A stretch of DNA of 64,000 nt from Rhodomicrobium vannielii ATCC 17100 (GCF_000166055.1 NC_014664.1:3937501-4001500); one strand, 5' to 3'. Counted from the stretch's first letter, positions 1-8,457 are shown. The notes: a model not told the origin generated them from the sequence alone. Made by a program: numbers and translations.

Positions 1-2
1 AG

Positions 3-1481
3 ATGCGCCGCGACTTGATGCGCCATTTCTTTGCACTTGACGCATCCTTCTGGTCTCGCACCCGTGTTGGCGACGCAATGGCTCACGCCGTCAACGACCT
101 GAATGCCGTACGCATGATGGTCGGCCCGGGTGCGACGGCACTTTTTGAGGGAGTCACGGCGCTGCCTGTTGCCTTGGCGGTGATGGGTTGGGTGAATTGG
201 CACTTGACATTGGCTGCGCTGCTCCCGCTGCCCTTTGCCTTTTGGGCGCTTCTGTACGCCGGGCGCATGATCCGCCATCGCTTCGATGCTATTCAGAGCC
301 TGTTCTCCACCATGAGCGCCGCCGTCCAGCAGACGGTCTCCGGTGTTCGCGTGGTGCGAGCCTTCGTTCAGGAGCAAAACGAGACCAGCCGCTTCGACGA
401 AATGAACCGTTCCTACGCGAAGTCCAACCGCGAACTGGCTTTGTACTCAAGTTCGCTCGATCCAATGCTGGCTTTTGCCACAGGTCTGTCGGTCCTGATT
501 GTGCTCGGCTACGGCGGCAGGCTCGTCCTGGAAGGCAGCCTGAGTGTGGGCGACTTTGTCATGTTCACCACTTACATGGCCCTGCTGTCGCGTCCCGTCT
601 CTTCTCTTGGGCGAGCTGTCAATCTGTTGCAACGCGGTGCCGCTTCAGTCGCCCGCTTGCACGCACTCTTCGCACAGAGGCCAAAAATCGTCGATCCCGG
701 CGTTTCCGGCAAAGATAGCGGTGCCGCGCCCGTGCCGCTGCGCGAGCTTCAGTTCGATGACGTTTCAGTGAGCTTTGGAAAGAACGTCGCGCTGGCCGGA
801 GTGAGCCTGCGGATTCCGTTCGGCAGCACGGTGGCGATTCTCGGCCCGACTGGGGCGGGGAAGACAACTCTAGCGCGGCTGATCCCGCGCTTGCTCGATC
901 CGAGCTCCGGTTGCGTCCGTTTCGATGGTCGCGATGTGCGCGACATGCCGCTGGAACAGCTGCGCTCGCAGATCAGTCTGGCATCGCAGGAAACCTACCT
1001 TTTTAGCGCCACGCTCGGCGAAAACATCGCCATGGGCGCGCCGTCGGCGTCCGCTTCGCAGATTGCCGAAGCCGCACAGATGGCTGGCCTCGAAGAAGAT
1101 TTGCGCGCGTTTCCTCTCGGGTTGCAGACGATCGTTGGGGAGCGTGGCGTCATGCTCTCCGGCGGGCAGAAGCAGCGTGTCGCTCTGGCGCGAGCTCTGT
1201 TACGACGCCCGCGCATTCTGGTGCTTGATGACACGCTCTCCCGCGTCGACGCCGTGACCGCAGACTTCATACTGCGTCAGTTGCGGCATGCGTCCTGGTC
1301 GCAGACGACCGTCTTCATTGCAACCCGGATCGCTGCAGCACGGCATGCCGATCACATCGTGATCCTAAGCGAAGGGCGAGTGGTCGAGGCCGGGCGCCAT
1401 GACGAGCTGCTGGCGAGCAACAGCTACTATGCGCGGATGGCGCGCCTTCAAAATCTCGAACACGAGTTGGCGACGCTATGA
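3..1481 (+). CDS. ABC exporter half-transporter with degenerate ATP site (5' end outside window)
   Basis: This is a fused membrane/ATPase half of a type IV ABC exporter (MdlA/BmrC type). The reading frame is open to the window edge, so the true start and the first transmembrane helices are probably missing. Hydrophobic helices fill roughly residues 45-240. The ATPase domain follows, with Walker A GPTGAGKTT at residues 281-289 and the signature LSGGQKQR. Walker B ends LVLDDT, with Asp where the catalytic Glu normally sits, and the switch-loop His is replaced by Thr (FIATRI instead of IAHRL). This is the pattern of the non-hydrolysing partner in heterodimeric exporters such as BmrC/BmrD and TM287/288. 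Its stop codon overlaps the next gene's start as ATGA, so the two are co-translated. The substrate cannot be told from sequence; drug or lipid export is usual for the family. Confidence 0.9.
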   Translation: MRRDLMRHFFALDASFWSRTRVGDAMAHAVNDLNAVRMMVGPGATALFEGVTALPVALAVMGWVNWHLTLAALLPLPFAFWALLYAGRMIRHRFDAIQSLFSTMSAAVQQTVSGVRVVRAFVQEQNETSRFDEMNRSYAKSNRELALYSSSLDPMLAFATGLSVLIVLGYGGRLVLEGSLSVGDFVMFTTYMALLSRPVSSLGRAVNLLQRGAASVARLHALFAQRPKIVDPGVSGKDSGAAPVPLRELQFDDVSVSFGKNVALAGVSLRIPFGSTVAILGPTGAGKTTLARLIPRLLDPSSGCVRFDGRDVRDMPLEQLRSQISLASQETYLFSATLGENIAMGAPSASASQIAEAAQMAGLEEDLRAFPLGLQTIVGERGVMLSGGQKQRVALARALLRRPRILVLDDTLSRVDAVTADFILRQLRHASWSQTTVFIATRIAAARHADHIVILSEGRVVEAGRHDELLASNSYYARMARLQNLEHELATL

Positions 1482-3328
1482 CAAGAGATGACGCCATGCT
1501 CCCCACCGCATCCGTCGACGAGGTTCCACCCAGGTTGGACGACTGGTCGGTGCTTACGAGACTCCTGGGCTTGCTGTCGCCCTATTGGGGGGAGGTAGCG
1601 GCCTCGGTACTTTGCGCACTGTTCGCTACGGCTCTCCAAATTATCAACCCGCTTCTGCTTTCCATCGCCATCGACAAGTATTTCCTCCACCACGAGCCAG
1701 CGATCGATTGGCTTCGCATCTGGCTGCCGCAGGATGCGCAACGCGGGCTGCTATTACTGTCGGTCCTCTTCTTTGCGGGCGTGGTCCTGTCATTCTTGTT
1801 TCAAAGCCTTCACGCGTATCTCGCTCAGAGCTCCGGGCAAAAGGCCATGGCCGACCTGCGCCATCGCATCTTTACACATTTGCATCGACTTCCGGTCGCC
1901 TTCTACGACGTCACTCCGGTGGGACGATTGGTGACCCGCGCCACCACCGATGTCGAGGCGCTCAACGATCTGTACACGAACGGCATAGTCTCGGTGCTAG
2001 CCAACTCTGTCATGACCCTTTGCTTTCTGGCGGCGGCGCTGCATCTGAACAGCCATCTGAGTATCGTTCTGCTCGCGTTTCTTCCCCTCTTTACGATAAT
2101 GACACTGTGCTTCCGGCGCATTATCACCCGCAGCCAGCAATACGGGCGCATCCTGCTGGCTCGCATCAATTCCTTTATCGCCGAGAACGTCGGCGGCATC
2201 GACGTCGTGCATCTGTTCAATCGCCAGAAGCCGCATCTGGAACGCTTCGACGAGATGAACTCGGCCTACAACACCACCTCCATGCAATGGGTCACAGCCA
2301 ACGCATGGTTCATGCCGGTGGTCGAAATACTCGGCACGATTTCCCAAGCAGCGCTCTTGTTCATGGGAGCCTGGCTATTGCAAGACGGCCAGCTCTCGAT
2401 TGGGGTGATTGTCGCCTTCCTGCAGTATGCGACGCTTTTCTTGCGTCCCATCCAGGAGATAGGCGAGCGTTATGGTGTGCTGCAATCGAGCGTCGTTTCT
2501 GCCGAAAAGGTCTTCGGGTTGCTCGACATGCCTCTGTCTCGCTTGCAGGACGGGGGCGCATCGCCCGCGTTAGCCCACGCGGAGATCGAGTTTGATCACG
2601 TCTGGTTTGCCTATAAGGGCGACGAGTGGATACTGCAGGATGTCAGCTTCAAGGTAGCGAGCGGAGAGTCCTTGGCGATCGTCGGGCATACCGGCGCCGG
2701 CAAGACGACAATCGTCAACCTTTTGCTACGCTTCTACGAGCCGCAGCGCGGTGTCATCCGCGTCGGCGGCGTCGACATTCGCAGCATCCCTGCGTCGTCC
2801 CTGCGCAACCGTTTCGGCGTGGTCCTTCAGGATACTTACGTGCGCGAGGGCAGCATTCTGGATAATCTGCGCTTCGGGGCCTTAGGAGATACCGAAGCGC
2901 AGGTGCACCGCGCCGCCGAAAAGACAGGGCTCTTGATGATGGCTGATCATTTCTCCGAGGGGTTACACACGCAGGTGCACGAACGCGGAGACAACCTCTC
3001 CTCTGGCCAGAAACAGCTCATAGCCATGGCGCGCGCGATGGCTCGCGACCCGGATTTGCTGATCCTCGACGAGGCAACCGCGAATGTCGATTCCGAGACC
3101 GAGGAACGAATGCAAAAGGCAGTGGAGATGTTTCTCCGAGGACGGACGTCCGTCATCATAGCGCACCGGCTCGCGACAATTCTACACGCCGATAACATCA
3201 TCGTCATGCACAAGGGGCGCGTGGCCGAAAGCGGAAATCACCGTGCATTGATACACGCTCGGGGACTTTATTGGCGGTTGTGTCAGCTGCAATACGGCGA
3301 AGTGGCCACTGATTTAGTTCGCCGCTGA
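1478..3328 (+). CDS. ABC exporter half-transporter with canonical ATP site
   Basis: This 616-residue protein has an N-terminal transmembrane domain (about residues 25-330) and a C-terminal ATPase. It has Walker A GHTGAGKTT at about 403-411, the signature LSSGQKQL, Walker B LLILDEAT with the catalytic Glu, and switch motif IIAHRL with its His. The LSSGQ signature and DEATANVD D-loop are typical of the MdlB/BmrD partner of heterodimeric exporters. It pairs with the upstream half-transporter, which lacks the Glu and His, so one complete hydrolytic site per heterodimer is expected. The 4-base ATGA overlap supports translational coupling. No promoter or regulator is obvious, because the start of the operon lies outside the window. 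Confidence 0.92.
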   Translation: MTRDDAMLPTASVDEVPPRLDDWSVLTRLLGLLSPYWGEVAASVLCALFATALQIINPLLLSIAIDKYFLHHEPAIDWLRIWLPQDAQRGLLLLSVLFFAGVVLSFLFQSLHAYLAQSSGQKAMADLRHRIFTHLHRLPVAFYDVTPVGRLVTRATTDVEALNDLYTNGIVSVLANSVMTLCFLAAALHLNSHLSIVLLAFLPLFTIMTLCFRRIITRSQQYGRILLARINSFIAENVGGIDVVHLFNRQKPHLERFDEMNSAYNTTSMQWVTANAWFMPVVEILGTISQAALLFMGAWLLQDGQLSIGVIVAFLQYATLFLRPIQEIGERYGVLQSSVVSAEKVFGLLDMPLSRLQDGGASPALAHAEIEFDHVWFAYKGDEWILQDVSFKVASGESLAIVGHTGAGKTTIVNLLLRFYEPQRGVIRVGGVDIRSIPASSLRNRFGVVLQDTYVREGSILDNLRFGALGDTEAQVHRAAEKTGLLMMADHFSEGLHTQVHERGDNLSSGQKQLIAMARAMARDPDLLILDEATANVDSETEERMQKAVEMFLRGRTSVIIAHRLATILHADNIIVMHKGRVAESGNHRALIHARGLYWRLCQLQYGEVATDLVRR

Positions 3329-3765
3329 AGCCAAGGTCCGAGAAGGCGAGGGTTGGAAGCCGCTCTCTTTGCTGCGATCAGCGTAGCGGCCGATCTGACG
3401 AAGGCCATTCTGCCGGTGATCGCAGGGCTTTCGGTGTGCTCCGCTGTCGGCCTCGCGTCCATGTGCAACTGGTCCACACCTATCGCAGCGCCTTCAGATC
3501 GCCGAGGCGGATCGGCGAACGCTCTTCCCAAGGCGGCTTGAACAGAGGCGGCGCGGCTGGGCGGTCGCATCGGGCATCCTCGCTGTAAGGATTGGCGCGA
3601 AGCTGGCGTGTACCCTGCATGCAAGCGCGCAGTGGATCGCCAGACCTTCAGAACTCACGGCGGCCCGAGACATGAGCGATTGACAGTTCGCGGGGCGCAT
3701 GAAGACTCGAAGGGGCGTCCGTCATCGCGCATCGCGACAGAAGCGCCCCGCCGAGGAAGAAGCCC
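3329..3765. other. Non-coding stretch with possible decayed coding fragments
   Basis: These 437 bases between the ABC exporter and cooA hold no intact gene. On the plus strand, 3353-3425 translates into a hydrophobic segment (AALFAAISVAADLTKAILPV) resembling the start of a small membrane protein. A second segment near 3590-3680 ends in a stop. Neither is complete and I cannot assign a family. The promoter of cooA should lie here, but I did not find a convincing CooA or FNR half-site pair. Confidence 0.4.
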
Positions 3766-4470
3766 ATGCCGCCGCGTTTCAGTATCGACGACATCCTCGC
3801 GAAGCCCTCGGGAGCCTCCTTCTTCGACGGCTTCATCGCGCAAAGTCACGAGAAGGGCGGCCTCATCAGCGCGGGGCTGCCGGATCGCGACGGCGTCCTT
3901 GTGGTGATGGACGGCAAGCTGCGCGTGTATCTGATCGGCGAGGACAGGGAAATGACGCTGTTCTACCTCGTCCCCGGCGACATGTTCTGCACGCATTCCG
4001 GCTGCCTGATCGAGGCGGTGGAAAAGACCGATATTCGCTACGCCGACATCGGGACTTTCGCGAAGAAGCTGGAGGACAACCCGTCGCTGGCCTTCGGCCT
4101 CATCGGCATCCTCGGCCGGGCGATGATGGGCTGTATGCGGACGATCGAAGATCTCGTCTTCCGGGACATCAAGCAGCGGCTCGCGCGCTTCTTCCTCGAC
4201 CGCGCGAGGGTAGCGCAGGGAAACGCCGGGACGGAAGTCCCGCTTTTCATCGAGCTGACCGTGGAGGAAATCGCCAATCTCGTCGGCTCCTCGCGACAGA
4301 CCACGTCCGCCGCGCTGAACGCCCTCATGCGAGAGGGCCTCATCAGCCGGAAGGGCCGCTCGAACTATACGGTTGCGGATGTCGGCCGACTCGCGGCCGC
4401 AGCCGGGACCGCCTTTCCCCCGCCCGATGAGACGACACGCCCCGCCCGCCAGGCGGATGGCGGCAGATAG
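3766..4470 (+). CDS. cooA: CooA, haem-based CO-sensing transcriptional activator (CRP/FNR family)
   Basis: The 234-residue protein is strongly similar to CooA of Rhodospirillum rubrum, where CO binding to a haem activates transcription of the CO-dehydrogenase regulon. It starts MPPRF, with Pro2, the residue that acts as the distal haem ligand in R. rubrum. It carries Cys75 and His77 in the motif GDMFCTHSGC at exactly the R. rubrum numbering; these are the proximal ligands of the Fe(III) and Fe(II) states. The cNMP-like sensor domain covers about 15-110, the C-helix follows (GILGRAMMGCMRTIEDL), and the helix-turn-helix is near 165-205 (EEIANLVGSSRQTTSAAL). The C-terminus is about 15 residues of charged tail. 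No cooFSCTJ or cooMKLXUH genes are nearby, so its targets lie elsewhere or have been lost. Confidence 0.93.
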   Translation: MPPRFSIDDILAKPSGASFFDGFIAQSHEKGGLISAGLPDRDGVLVVMDGKLRVYLIGEDREMTLFYLVPGDMFCTHSGCLIEAVEKTDIRYADIGTFAKKLEDNPSLAFGLIGILGRAMMGCMRTIEDLVFRDIKQRLARFFLDRARVAQGNAGTEVPLFIELTVEEIANLVGSSRQTTSAALNALMREGLISRKGRSNYTVADVGRLAAAAGTAFPPPDETTRPARQADGGR

Positions 4471-4612
4471 ACGCGTGCCCGGGCGTCGATGCGCGAAACC
4501 GCCATCAACGCTCCCCGCTTTGGTCGAATGGCCTGCGTTGGGGCTTGCTGACGGTATCCGCTCGGCGTCATCATGGACGCGGGAGCAAACGTCAGCCCGA
4601 AATGGAGGCGAC

Positions 4613-4824
4613 ATGAATTTGGGCCACATGGAACCGGGGCATTTCATCGGCGGAAGCCGCGTCGCCGGAACATCCGGTCGTTTCGCGGACGTTTTTAATC
4701 CTGCAACGGGTCGGCCCGAGAAGACGCCGCCGACCTCTACGCGGCGTTCGTGGCGGAAGGCGGCGCGGACAAGGATTTCTCGGGCGTCATGCCGTGGCTT
4801 GCCGCGAAGCCGCGCGAAGGTTGA
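4613..4824 (+). pseudogene. mmsA'-'mmsB deletion scar (valine degradation remnants)
   Basis: A GGAGGCG ribosome site precedes ATG 4613. The first 34 residues (containing HFIGGSRVAGTSGRF and DVFNPATG) are the N-terminus of CoA-acylating methylmalonate-semialdehyde dehydrogenase (MmsA), normally about 500 residues. The homology stops near 4711. From about 4714 a different frame (ending at TGA 4822-4824) encodes DAADLYAAFVAEGG and KDFSGV, which matches the extreme C-terminus of 3-hydroxyisobutyrate dehydrogenase (MmsB). mmsA and mmsB are commonly neighbours in valine catabolism, so one internal deletion of roughly 2 kb joining their ends is the simplest history. The remaining frame reads on out of phase to 4879. 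No functional product is expected. Confidence 0.75.
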
Positions 4825-4914
4825 GCCACGCGCAGAGACGCGATCTGGCGGGAGCGAATGGGTGGACGCCCGCCGTTGATTCGCGTAAAAGAAGTTGAAA
4901 GACCGAGGGCAAGC

Positions 4915-5313
4915 ATGGGCTGGTTCAGCGATATTTTTACCTGGTGGAACGGCGCGACGTTGTCGACGAAGCTCTACACGAACGCGCGTGGCATCTTCGT
5001 CGGCGAAGACGAAGAGGGCAATCGTTACTATCAGGACGCGAGCGGAACCGGCTCGGCCGGCAAGCCGCGCCGCTGGGTCATCTACAAGGGCTATGCGGAG
5101 CCGAGCAAGGTTCCGCCCGACTGGTTTGGCTGGCTACACTACATCGTGGATACGCCGCCCACCGAGGAAACCTATCACGCGCGCCCGTGGCAGAAGCCGC
5201 ATCAGCCGAACCTGACCGGGACCCCGGAGGCTTATCGCCCGCAGGGTAGCCTCGTCGGCGAGATGCGTCGTCCGAAGGGCGATGGCGATTATCAGCCGTG
5301 GAATGCCGAGTAA
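4915..5313 (+). CDS. NDUFA12 family accessory subunit of complex I
   Basis: This 132-residue soluble protein belongs to the NDUFA12 (B17.2) family, a supernumerary subunit of NADH:ubiquinone oxidoreductase shared by mitochondria and alphaproteobacteria. The hallmark is the central segment with RRWVIYKG, VPPDWFGWLH and TPPTEE, followed by a Pro-rich C-terminus. ATG 4915 is chosen because MGWFSDIFTWWNG is the usual start; the frame is open upstream to 4858 without family similarity. The gene lies far from both nuo blocks, as is usual for this subunit. It overlaps the start of the next gene by about 11 bases, suggesting co-translation. Confidence 0.9.
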   Translation: MGWFSDIFTWWNGATLSTKLYTNARGIFVGEDEEGNRYYQDASGTGSAGKPRRWVIYKGYAEPSKVPPDWFGWLHYIVDTPPTEETYHARPWQKPHQPNLTGTPEAYRPQGSLVGEMRRPKGDGDYQPWNAE

Positions 5314-6094
5314 GACACCAAGCCATGCGCGCGCGGCCTCCGGCGAACAGAGCTGGAACGCGGCGGGCTATGAAGAGAACGCGCGTTTCGTCTCCGACCT
5401 CGGTGCGGACATCCTGTCATGGCTCGACCCCAAGCCGGGTGAGCGCGTGCTCGACATCGGCTGCGGCGACGGCGCGCTGACAGCCAAAATTGCGGCGCAC
5501 GGCGCATCGGTTCTCGGCATCGACACGAGCGCGGCGCTACTTGCCGCCGCTAAGGCGCGCGGCCTAGACGTGCGCGCGATGAGCGGCGAGGCCATCGATC
5601 TGCCGCGTGAATTCGACGCCGTGTTCTCGAACGCGGCGCTGCATTGGATGACGCGCGCCGAGGATGTTATCCAGGGCGTTACCCGCGTGTTGAAGCCGGG
5701 TGGGCGCTTCGTCGCCGAGTTCGGCGGCTTCGGCAATGTCGCCGCCATCGTTACGGCGCTTCGCTCGGCGGCGCGCCTGTATCAAGGGAACGCCGCGCTC
5801 GCGCATCCATGGTATTTTCCAAGCCCGCGCGCCTATGAAGGCCTTCTCTACAAAAACGGCCTCATGTGCGAGCGCATCGAACTCATGCCGCGCCCCACGC
5901 CGCTGCCGACCGGCATCGAGGGCTGGCTCGCCACCTTCCGCAAGCCGTTCTTCGACCAGTTCGAGGGCAAGGTTCGCGACGCCGCTCTCGCGCACGCGGT
6001 CGAGCTGTTGCGGCCAAGCTTGCGCGACGAAGATGGGCGTTGGTGGGCGGATTATGTGCGCTTGCGCGTCGCCGCCAGACTTTTGCCGCGATAG
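5303..6094 (+). CDS. Class I SAM-dependent methyltransferase
   Basis: This 263-residue protein has a Rossmann-type methyltransferase fold. It has motif I VLDIGCGDG, the acidic end of strand beta2 (LGIDTS), and a motif II/III region FDAVFSNAALHWM followed by LKPGGRF. The layout is like trans-aconitate methyltransferase and the BioC/UbiE group, but the substrate is not evident. ATG 5303 lies inside the end of the NDUFA12 gene, so the two are probably translationally coupled. The frame is also open from 5282, but the extra residues look like readthrough. The gene ends 28 bases before the mobile-element remnants. Confidence 0.85.
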   Translation: MPSKTPSHARAASGEQSWNAAGYEENARFVSDLGADILSWLDPKPGERVLDIGCGDGALTAKIAAHGASVLGIDTSAALLAAAKARGLDVRAMSGEAIDLPREFDAVFSNAALHWMTRAEDVIQGVTRVLKPGGRFVAEFGGFGNVAAIVTALRSAARLYQGNAALAHPWYFPSPRAYEGLLYKNGLMCERIELMPRPTPLPTGIEGWLATFRKPFFDQFEGKVRDAALAHAVELLRPSLRDEDGRWWADYVRLRVAARLLPR

Positions 6095-6124
6095 GGCGCT
6101 TGTGTCGCTCAGCGATCTCCGGCG

Positions 6125-6895
6125 TCAGGCTTGGCTTCCCTCGCTTGCGCTGCCGGAGCGCTCGCGCTGGACGAACTGAACACCGAGCGCCATCGCGGCA
6201 ACGCCGACGTGGTCCGCCAGGAGCTGATTGGCGAGAAGGGCATCGCCGTCAGCCTTCGCACGGTGGAGCGGGCGGTGGCGCGGTTCCGGCAGGAACTCGA
6301 CGCCGAAGCGCGCGCCTGCGTGCGTTTCGAGACGCGGCCCGGCAAGCAGATGCAGATCGACTTTGGCGAGCGCCTGGTCGAGATCGGCGGCGTCAGGATC
6401 AAGGCGTTTCTGTTCGTCGCCACGCTCGGCTACTCGCGCCGGATCCATGTCCGCGCCTTCAGCGCCAGGAAAGCTGGTTCGACGGGCTGGAAAGCGCCTT
6501 TGCGAAGTTCGGCGGCGTGACGGAAGACGTGCTGTTCGACAACGCCAGGGCACTCGTCGACCGGCATGACAGGCTGACCGGCGCTGTCGCCTACAACGCA
6601 AAGCTGTTGGCTTTCGCCAGGCATTGGGGCTTTCGGCCGAAAGCCTGCGCTCCGTATCGGGCGCGCACGAAAGGCAAGACCGAAAACGGCGTGGGCTATG
6701 TGAAGAAGAACGCGGTCGCGGGGCGAGCGTTTGCGACATGGGATGCGTTCGAGGCGCACCTTGAGGCCTGGTCCCGCGAGATCGCCGACGCGCGCATTCA
6801 CGGCACGACCGGGGAAAGCCCTGTGGCGCGCTTTCAGCGCGACGAGGCGGGCGCCTTGAAGCCGGCGGCCGGCGTCCCGCCGTTTCGGGCGGCGC
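6125..6895 (+). pseudogene. istA: IS21 family transposase IstA, 5'-truncated and frameshifted
   Basis: The remnant lacks the N-terminal helix-turn-helix. It begins inside the transposase (VVRQELIGEKGIAVSLRTVE) and continues with the first catalytic Asp in KQMQIDFGE. The frame changes near 6465-6475: before it the + frame reads RIHVRAFSAR, and after it another frame reads QESWFDGLESAF. The second Asp (LFDNARAL) and the Glu (KTENGVGYV) of the DDE triad are still present. The C-terminal part is missing, because the sequence jumps at about 6895 into istB. The gene is non-functional through truncation, frameshift and internal deletion. Confidence 0.85.
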
Positions 6896-7275
6896 GCGAT
6901 CTCGCGGCTGGACGCTGGATCGCCAATGGCGAGAATGTGCTCCTGCTCGGGCCGCCCGGCGTCGGGAAAACCCATCTCGCCATCGCGCTCGGGCGCGAGG
7001 CCATTCTGGCGGGTTACGCCGCGCTCTTCATGCCGGCGACGGCGCTGGTGGCGCAACTCGCCAGGGCACATGTGGAAGGCCGGCTCGAGGATCGGCTCAT
7101 GCACTTCGCCAAACCGAAGCTCCTGATCGTGGACGAACTGGGCTACCTGCCGTTCGAGCCCTCTGCGGCGCATCTGTTCTTCCAGCTTGTCTCGCGCCGC
7201 TACGAAAAGGGAGCGATGCTGATCACGTCCAACCGCAGCGTCGGCTGCGACAGAACCAAAGCCTCAAAGGACTGA
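6896..7275 (+). pseudogene. istB: IS21 family helper ATPase IstB, truncated at both ends
   Basis: This fragment of the AAA+ helper of IS21 elements starts at DLAAGRWI. It keeps Walker A GPPGVGKTH and Walker B LLIVDELGYL, and ends shortly after MLITSNRSVG, where an intact IstB would continue for about 50 more residues. It is in frame with the istA remnant through an internal deletion. Just downstream, GGGGCAGTTC occurs twice (about 7283 and 7307), as expected for the repeated terminal sites of IS21 elements. It is not expected to function. Confidence 0.82.
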
Positions 7276-7319
7276 TCAATGACGGGGCAGTTCTTCGTGT
7301 CGAAACGGGGCAGTTCCGG

Positions 7320-7724
7320 ATGTCGGTTGACACGCAAAGCGACGGCGAAAAGCGTTTCCTTACGCCTCTCTTGGAGCATTTCGGGACGACTCTTCTAAGG
7401 AAGATCAGGCAAGACGAAATCGACACGGCGGCTAAAAGGCTTCTCCCCAACGTCTCACCGGCAACCCGCAACCGGCAATTCTTCACGCCCATGTCGGCTA
7501 TCCTCCACCATGCGGCGCGCAAAGGATGGTGCAATGTTCCTAGCATCAAACGCCCTAAGTCACCCTCTGGCAATATCCGATGGATCACCATCGAAGAAGC
7601 GGACGCCCTTACAGACGCTTGCGCACCTCACCTTCGCCCGCTTGTGGTTTTCCTGCTTTATACGGGAGCGAGGGCAGGGGAAGCCGTTTGGATCGATTGG
7701 AAGTGCATCAACCTAAGATCCTGA
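7320..7724 (+). pseudogene. Tyrosine recombinase (integrase) fragment
   Basis: About 134 residues of a phage or island integrase survive: the SAM-like core-binding domain (TPLLEHFGTTLLRKIRQDEI) and the start of the catalytic domain with the first catalytic Arg in FLLYTGARAGEAV. The rest of the catalytic domain (HxxR and Tyr nucleophile) is missing because the sequence runs into the IS5 remnant at about 7725. The N-terminus is also cut off at the IS21 end. Together with the tRNA-Thr fragment 700 bases downstream it marks a decayed integrative element. Confidence 0.85.
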
Positions 7725-8407
7725 CTCGGAAGTTCATCTTGCATTTTGCGACGTTGGCTCTGTCAGTCGTTTGAGCATGACGGCGATCATGGCGAGTTTG
7801 GCGAAGCCCTCGGCGATGATGGCGAGAGCTTCGTAATGGGCCATCAGGCGACGGTTGCGCCTGAGCCAGGAGAAGGTGCGCTCGACGACCCAGCGTCGCC
7901 GGACGAGTTTGAACCCGCCTTCCTTGTCCGTGCGCTTGACGATCTCCAGCGTAACCCTCTGAGCCGCAAGATCGGTGGCGAGGCGGTCTCCGCTGTAGCC
8001 GCCGTCCGCAAAGACGTGGCGGATGAAGGGGAAAAGGCGGCGGGTGTTCCTGATAAGCGCCGCAGCGCTGTCCCGGTCCTGGACGCTGGCGGGGATCACC
8101 TCGATCCCAAGCAGCAGTCCTATCGCATCGACAGCTGCGTTGCGCTTGATGCCTTTGACCTTTTTGCCCGCGTCATAGCCAACGGGATCGCGGCTCTTCC
8201 CCCTTTTTCGGTGGCCTTGACGGCCTGCGTGTCGATGATCGCGGCCGTGGGCGAAGCCTCGCGGCCCTCGGCTTCACGGCAGGCGACGAGCAGCGCATGA
8301 TGGATGCGGTCGAGCACGCCGTAGCGCGACCATTCCCAGAAATAGCTGTAAACCGTGGAACGCGGCGGGAAATCCTTCGGCAACTGCCTCCACTGGCACC
8401 CCGTGCG
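7725..8407 (-). mobile_element. IS5 family (IS427-like) insertion sequence, 5'-truncated
   Basis: The element fragment carries a transposase on the minus strand. It reads GCQWRQLPKDFPPRSTVYSY from the high-coordinate side and ends with ERTFSWLRRNRRLMAHYEAL near 7830. About 45 N-terminal residues and the outer end of the element are missing where the sequence joins the tRNA-Thr fragment, with a GCGC microhomology at 8405-8408. The low-coordinate end interrupts the integrase gene. Confidence 0.8.
7734..8407 (-). pseudogene. IS5 family transposase, truncated, in two frames
   Basis: The upstream frame (8407 down to about 8188) encodes the N-terminal part with the first catalytic Asp in IIDTQAVKATEKGG. 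The downstream frame (stop at 7734) encodes the rest, including FADGGYSGDR and the Glu motif VVERTFSW. The two frames meet at a run of A and G residues (complement of about 8201-8212). A -1 shift there restores a continuous protein reading GKSRDPVGYDAGKKVKG. Programmed -1 frameshifting is known in IS5 relatives, so the shift may be natural, but the missing N-terminus makes this copy inactive. Confidence 0.8.
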
Positions 8408-8457
8408 CTTCCTTGGTAAGGGAGAGGTCGAGAGTTCAATCCTCTCTTGCAGCACCA
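8405..8457 (+). tRNA. 3' fragment of tRNA-Thr(GGU), probable relic attachment site
   Basis: The 53 bases contain a whole anticodon arm (CTTCC, loop TTGGTAA with anticodon GGT, GGGAG), the variable loop, a T arm with GAGAG/CTCTC stem and TTCAATC loop, and the acceptor 3' strand ending CCA at 8455-8457. The D arm and 5' acceptor strand are absent; the upstream sequence is IS5 DNA. Integrases of genomic islands often recombine in the 3' half of tRNA genes and leave such fragments. It cannot make a functional tRNA by itself. Confidence 0.85.

Noticed and set aside
3655-4647. 330-residue minus-strand frame opposite cooA
   Set aside because: Arg/Asp/His-rich shadow; CooA on the plus strand has full family identity including haem ligands.
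8382-8457. A full-length tRNA-Thr
   Set aside because: The bases before 8405 do not form a D arm or pair with the acceptor strand; they encode IS5 transposase residues.
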